Of a stretch of 10,695 nucleotides of DNA, positions 6,845 through 10,695 are shown in pieces (the first letter of the stretch is position 1; the number at the start of each line of letters is the position of its first letter). This DNA is from an uncultured Burkholderiales bacterium (GTDB taxonomy: Bacteria > Pseudomonadota > Gammaproteobacteria > Burkholderiales > Burkholderiaceae_C). The notes beneath the pieces were generated by a model. That model worked only from the letters and a program-made list of their open reading frames with translations. It did not search any database and was not told the origin of the DNA. The stretch is from NCBI GenBank assembly GCA_903856875.1, contig CAIODE010000037.1, positions 1-10,695 of the forward strand, in the 5' to 3' direction. The position numbers and the translations under genes are program-made.

Positions 6845-9220
6845 ATGAAAAAATTGAAACCAACCCCGCTCGCCTTGCTCATCAGCTTGGCTTTCGCTTC
6901 CCCTCTCATCATGGCGCAACAAGCCACTGATGTGGGCAAGATCAACGTAGAAGGTTTGCCAGGTGCAACTGACTCTGGCTTGATTACCCAAGAAGAGACG
7001 CCAAAGGCTCGCAGTTCTGTAAACCGCGCTTATTTGGACAAACTCAATCCCTCAGCAAACGCCTTCCAGGCCATCGACTTGCTGCCAGGCGTGAACGCCT
7101 TTAGCTCAGATGCAACCGGTTTGTTCGGTGGCGGCATTCGTGTTCGTGGCTTTGCTGGCGACCAAATGGGTCTGACCATCAATGGCGCTCCGGTGAATGA
7201 TTCGGGCAATTTTGCGGTTTATCCTCAAGAGTACACAGACTCTGAAAACCTTTGCGAAGTATTCGTGACGCAAGGCTCTACCGACACAGATGCACCTCAC
7301 GTTGGCGCTTCAGGCGGTAACTTGGGAATGGTCACTTGCTCACCTAAAGACAAGTTTGGCATGCGTGCTGCCATGTCTTCAGGTCAGCTGAACTACCAGC
7401 GCGCCTTCGCTCGCATTGACACGGGTAAGTTTGGTCCCAGTGACACCAAGGCCTTTGTTTCATACTCCAAAACAACTGCCAATAAATTCAAAGGTCCAGG
7501 CGGAGCCGACCGTGAGCACATCGATTTGGCAGCTGAGTCACGTCCTAATGCCGATGTCTTTTTGAGTGCCAGTGTTTTGTACAACAACGCCATCAACAAC
7601 AACATTCGCGCTTTGACCAATCCACAAATTGCACAATACGGTCGCAATTTTGACTTCAGCAGTGTTGTGCCACAACATTTGACACCTGTAGCTGGAACAG
7701 CACAGTCTGAAGTTTCTCCTGCAGATGGTTTCTACAAGTACAACGTCAATCCTTTCCGCAATTATTTGTTTACCAGCAAGGCTGAATTCAAAGTGAACAA
7801 AGACTTAACGGTCAGTGCAGAGCCCTATTTCTGGTATGGCTACGGTACCGGAGGCAGCCAATTGCAGTTGTTGTCTGAAGGCGGTACTGGCACCCTGGCC
7901 ACACGCGTGAAAGACATCAATGGCGATGGCGACACGCTTGACAAAGTATTGACCTACGGCAGCAGTGTCACAGAGACAAACCGCCCCGGTGTGACATTCA
8001 AGGCTAACTACCGTGTTGAAAACCACAACATCAACGTTGGCTACTGGACAGAGCGCGCAGTGCACCGTCAAACAGGCCCTCGCGTAACGTTTGACAATGC
8101 TGGCAACCCTTCAAGCGTGTGGCTTGATAAAACTTCCGCCTACTTGCTGCGTGGCGATGGACTTCCCTACCAAGCTCGTGACTGGAAAACCATCAGCACT
8201 GGTACATCATTGTTCGCCCAAGACAGCATTTCTTTGATGCAAGACAAACTGTCATTGCAAGTGGGTGTTCGCAATTCATCGATCGATCGCGACTTCATCA
8301 ACTACGCCAATGCCGGCACTTACGGTGTAGGACGCGCGGATCTAGATTACGAGATCAGACGCACTTACAGCAAAGTGCTGCCAAGCTTTGGCGCCAAATT
8401 CAATTTGGACAACGAAAAATCAGTCTTCTTCAACGTTGCAGAAAACTTCCGTGCACCCTCTAACTTTGTTCTTTCGAACTTGTTAACGGGCGGAACTGTT
8501 GTCAACGGCGTATTGACAGGCGCTACATTGCGCAACCCTGCGGTTGGCATTGAAACTTCAACCAATTTCGACCTTGGCTATCGCTTGCAAAACAAAGACA
8601 CGACCTTCTCAGGCTCTGTGTTTGTTGTGAACTTCAAAGATCGCATTGCAGCCGCTTGGGATCCAGTGAGCTTGAGCTCATTGGACTACAACGTAGGCAA
8701 TGTGACCATGAAGGGCGCAGAAATCGAATTGGGTCAAAAGCTGAACAAGAACTTCTCAGTTTATGGCTCACTGACTTACACCGAAAGTTTGATGAAGCAA
8801 GACCTGAAAGTGAGCACCACACTCACAGAAGCAACTGCTGGCAAACAAATGCCTGACACACCTAAAATCATGGCAGCTTTGGCTTTGAGCTACAAAGAAG
8901 GCCCATGGTTTGGACAAGTCACTGCCAAGCACACTGGCAAAGCGTTCTCAACCTTGGTTAACGACCAATCGATGGACGCCTACACTTTGTGGAACTTGTC
9001 AGCAGGCTACAAATTGCCTGAAACAGCATTCTTCAAGTCACCTGAAATTCGCTTGAACGTGGACAATGCGACGAACACTGAGTACAAGCGCATTAGCTCA
9101 CCCAGTGGCTCAAGCTTCACCACGCGCGCCTTGGCTTTAGGCACGCTGGCAGGCTCTAATCCTAGCTACAACATTGGCGCACCTCGCTTTACCAGCGTAA
9201 CCCTGCGCTCAGACTTCTAA
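6845..9220 (+). CDS. TonB-dependent outer-membrane receptor, substrate unknown
   Basis: The product is 791 residues. A signal peptide (MKKLK, hydrophobic core 8-22, cut near IMA-QQ at 22-26) is followed by a weak TonB-box candidate around VGKINVEG (30-37). The plug domain lies at about 50-168, with LLPGV at 79-83, GGGIRVRGF at 95-103, INGAPVND at 112-119 and GASGGNLG at 154-161. Two plug cysteines, C137 and C165, could form a disulfide. The rest is the beta-barrel, ending in TSVTLRSDF with terminal Phe. The conserved late-barrel region is recognisable: FFNVAENFRAPS at 528-539, NFDLGYRL at 574-581 and MKGAEIELG at 622-630. No N-terminal signalling domain is present, so it is not a FecA-like transducer. 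A predicted extracellular loop holds an EF-hand-like segment (357-366). The 20-bp gap to tonB and 10-bp gap to exbB place it in the same transcription unit. The substrate cannot be read from the sequence; siderophore, cobalamin or an organic ligand are all possible. Confidence 0.93.
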   Translation: MKKLKPTPLALLISLAFASPLIMAQQATDVGKINVEGLPGATDSGLITQEETPKARSSVNRAYLDKLNPSANAFQAIDLLPGVNAFSSDATGLFGGGIRVRGFAGDQMGLTINGAPVNDSGNFAVYPQEYTDSENLCEVFVTQGSTDTDAPHVGASGGNLGMVTCSPKDKFGMRAAMSSGQLNYQRAFARIDTGKFGPSDTKAFVSYSKTTANKFKGPGGADREHIDLAAESRPNADVFLSASVLYNNAINNNIRALTNPQIAQYGRNFDFSSVVPQHLTPVAGTAQSEVSPADGFYKYNVNPFRNYLFTSKAEFKVNKDLTVSAEPYFWYGYGTGGSQLQLLSEGGTGTLATRVKDINGDGDTLDKVLTYGSSVTETNRPGVTFKANYRVENHNINVGYWTERAVHRQTGPRVTFDNAGNPSSVWLDKTSAYLLRGDGLPYQARDWKTISTGTSLFAQDSISLMQDKLSLQVGVRNSSIDRDFINYANAGTYGVGRADLDYEIRRTYSKVLPSFGAKFNLDNEKSVFFNVAENFRAPSNFVLSNLLTGGTVVNGVLTGATLRNPAVGIETSTNFDLGYRLQNKDTTFSGSVFVVNFKDRIAAAWDPVSLSSLDYNVGNVTMKGAEIELGQKLNKNFSVYGSLTYTESLMKQDLKVSTTLTEATAGKQMPDTPKIMAALALSYKEGPWFGQVTAKHTGKAFSTLVNDQSMDAYTLWNLSAGYKLPETAFFKSPEIRLNVDNATNTEYKRISSPSGSSFTTRALALGTLAGSNPSYNIGAPRFTSVTLRSDF

Positions 9221-9230
9221 GGCGCATAGC

Positions 9231-9803
9231 ATGATGCTTTTATTGCACGATGCGTCCTTGTATTTGTTGTATGTCGCCCTAGGGCTGGCTGTTTTCTTGG
9301 CCATTGAACGTACCATTTTTTACACGCACGCCAGTGGGCAAATTAAAAGCCTTCTCCATGCATTGAAAACCAAGTCCCCATTGCCTGAATTCAAAGAAGG
9401 CGATGTGGGCGAGGTGATCACACATGCCTTTGCCAATGGCCTACATCCAACAGCATCGCAAAAGCTTGCTGATGATGTGGCTGAGCAAGCCTTTATCCGT
9501 GTACAGCACCAATTGAACCAACACCTTTGGGTGTTGGATACCATAGTGACTGCAGCACCTTTGTTAGGTTTGCTTGGAACCATTCTGGGTATTTTTGATA
9601 CGTTTACTGCATTGGCCAAATCCGGCATTTCAGACCCACAAGGTGTGAGTGCCGGCATTGGTACGGCTTTACTGGCAACGGCCATTGGCATTGGCACAGC
9701 CTTGATATGTCTGATTGTTTACAACGCCTTCCTTGCCAAGGTAGAGCGACTTGGAGATCAAACAAAATTGGCATTGCTCCAAATGTCCAATCAAAACGCG
9801 TAA
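9231..9803 (+). CDS. exbB: ExbB/TolQ/MotA-family proton channel subunit
   Basis: The product is 190 residues, shorter than E. coli ExbB (244) because the N-terminal part is reduced. There are three membrane helices at about 8-27, 104-126 and 140-166, with the large cytoplasmic loop between the first two, as in the family. Signature segments are LDTIVTAAPLLGLLGTILGI (102-121) and GIGTALLATAIGIGTAL (142-158). With ExbD it forms the proton-driven motor for TonB. The start is the first of two consecutive ATGs. A GG at 9221-9222, directly after the receptor stop, gives an 8-bp spacer. Close spacing behind the receptor implies co-expression. TolQ is the alternative, but the link with tonB and a receptor favours ExbB. 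Confidence 0.92.
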   Translation: MMLLLHDASLYLLYVALGLAVFLAIERTIFYTHASGQIKSLLHALKTKSPLPEFKEGDVGEVITHAFANGLHPTASQKLADDVAEQAFIRVQHQLNQHLWVLDTIVTAAPLLGLLGTILGIFDTFTALAKSGISDPQGVSAGIGTALLATAIGIGTALICLIVYNAFLAKVERLGDQTKLALLQMSNQNA

Positions 9804-9811
9804 TGAGATCC

Positions 9812-9872
9812 AAGGTGCCAGCTTGTTCAATCTAATGCTCAGTTTGAGCAAGTTATTTTTAACTGGCACCTT
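9812..9872 (+). promoter_or_regulatory. Nested inverted repeats enclosing the tatT start
   Basis: A perfect 10-bp outer stem, AAGGTGCCAG (9812-9821) with CTGGCACCTT (9863-9872), encloses 41 nt. Inside it is a perfect 6-bp hairpin, TGCTCA-GTT-TGAGCA (9836-9850), followed at 9855-9860 by ATTTTT. The inner hairpin includes two bases of the ATG at 9835, and the outer stem covers the only Shine-Dalgarno-like AAGG. This arrangement could reduce tatT translation, or act as an attenuator between exbB and tatT. The base pairing is seen directly; the role is inference. Confidence 0.5.
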
Positions 9873-10695
9873 AAGTTTTGCGTTGCTTGCAGGATGCTCG
9901 GTACAGCATCAAATTCTCAATCGCGCAGGCGATTTGTTATCCAAAGAAACGGTCTCTTCAGACGACGACTTAGAGTTGTTGATGCACGCCAGTGCTTACC
10001 AACTGAAACTGTCAGAGTCTCTGTTACAGGAGATTCCTGAGCACTTGAAACTCGCAGAATCCGTTGCTCGCGGCTATACACAGTATGCATTTGTCTTCTT
10101 GATGGACGAAGCCGACCGAATTGAATCAGAGAGTATTCAAAAAGCGAGTTCACTCAGAGCACGTGCGGCCAAAATGCTGATTCGCGCAAAATCTTTGGGC
10201 CTTAAAAGCTTGTCGCTTCACTACCCCGATTTGAAAGATCATCTACAAGGAAAATTGGACAAGCAAGCCCCCCAAATTGCCAAACAAGATGCAGGCTTGG
10301 TCTATTGGTCAATGACGGCATGGGCAGGTGCAATTTCTTTGTCAAAAGACTCACCGGATGTGGTTGCAGATTTGCCTGAAGTTTTGCGCTTGGGAGCGCT
10401 TGTTTGGCAAGCCAACCCGCAATTTGATCAAGGCGCATTGGCCAGCATGATGGGCACTTTGGAACTTGCCAGGCCTGGTGGTAAACCAGAAGAAGCAGAA
10501 AAATATTTCAATCTTGGCATTCAATGGCGAGGCACTCAGGTGGCGCCACTGATTTCAAAAGCTGAAAACTGGGCAGTCGCAACACAAAACAAAGAGGCTT
10601 TTACGCAACTTCTCAACCAAGCTATTGAGCTTGCGCGACAACACAATGATTTAACCAATACTGTCATGCGGCGAAGAGCTCAATGGTTGCTTGAC
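9835..10695 (+). CDS. TatT-family TRAP-transporter-associated lipoprotein (TPR-like), 3' partial
   Basis: The frame is open to the window end: 287 residues are visible and probably only about ten are missing. The lipoprotein signal has LLAGC at 17-21, with C21 lipidated. The rest is helical and matches the TAtT family (TRAP transporter T-component; prototype Treponema pallidum Tp0956): GYTQYAFVFLMDEADRIE at 80-97, LRARAAKMLIRAKSLGLKSL at 107-126, LVYWSMTAWAGAISLSKDSP at 155-174, then a TPR-like repeat from about 195, and MRRRAQWLL at 278-286. In T. pallidum, TatT is a periplasmic TPR protein that pairs with the TRAP substrate-binding protein TatP. The T-P-Q/M genes usually cluster, so TRAP genes are expected just downstream. 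The gap to exbB is 31 bp. An in-frame TTG at 9823, with AAGG 7 bp before it, would add four residues and is a serious alternative start. Confidence 0.85.
   Translation, partial: MLSLSKLFLTGTLSFALLAGCSVQHQILNRAGDLLSKETVSSDDDLELLMHASAYQLKLSESLLQEIPEHLKLAESVARGYTQYAFVFLMDEADRIESESIQKASSLRARAAKMLIRAKSLGLKSLSLHYPDLKDHLQGKLDKQAPQIAKQDAGLVYWSMTAWAGAISLSKDSPDVVADLPEVLRLGALVWQANPQFDQGALASMMGTLELARPGGKPEEAEKYFNLGIQWRGTQVAPLISKAENWAVATQNKEAFTQLLNQAIELARQHNDLTNTVMRRRAQWLLD

Noticed and set aside
9320..9697. 125-codon minus-strand open frame inside exbB
   Set aside because: Shadow of exbB; no ribosome binding site and an implausible Cys/Ala/Met-rich composition.
1..10695. Mobile element, prophage, CRISPR or defence island
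   Set aside because: No transposase, integrase, terminal repeats, direct-repeat array or phage genes were found; all genes are envelope, lipid or transport functions.

Overview
The window comes from a Gram-negative (diderm) proteobacterium: it encodes an ExbB/ExbD/TonB energiser, a TonB-dependent outer-membrane receptor, a second beta-barrel protein and lipoproteins. Base composition looks a little under 50% G+C by eye. The gene families and start/stop usage would fit a moderately low-GC betaproteobacterium (Burkholderiales-like), but nothing in the sequence fixes the taxon. There is no RNA gene, insertion sequence, CRISPR array or integration signature. The DNA is densely coding, and the longest non-coding gap is about 80 bp.

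Left part (1-2938): the 3' end of a membrane-anchored cysteine-cluster protein (YkgJ-like, eight Cys) is followed by an exported beta-barrel protein of unknown function. On the opposite strand, ending with a stop codon that overlaps the barrel's stop, is a class III PLP-dependent aminotransferase of the glutamate-1-semialdehyde aminomutase type. It has an unusual N-terminal membrane anchor and a long N-terminal extension.

Middle part (2939-5633): divergent from the aminotransferase, a phosphatidylserine-decarboxylase-family gene with an intact D/H/S set and GST self-cleavage motif overlaps by 4 bp (ATGA) with a UshA-type periplasmic 5'-nucleotidase/metallophosphatase, probably a lipoprotein. 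This looks like a translationally coupled pair acting on phospholipid head groups or nucleotide-linked substrates.

Right part (5634-10695): after an 82-bp gap with a palindromic operator candidate comes a tight gene string on the + strand: exbD, tonB (ATGA overlap), a 791-residue TonB-dependent receptor, exbB, and a TatT-family lipoprotein that runs off the window end. TatT is the periplasmic TPR-like partner of TRAP transporters. The string therefore suggests a dedicated import route: receptor at the outer membrane, its own TonB-ExbB-ExbD motor, then a TatT-assisted TRAP system whose P/Q/M genes would be expected just beyond the window. The order (exbB separated from exbD by tonB and the receptor) is unusual. 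The tatT start lies inside a nested inverted-repeat structure that could tune expression between the TonB part and the TRAP part. This module is the most interesting content of the window.
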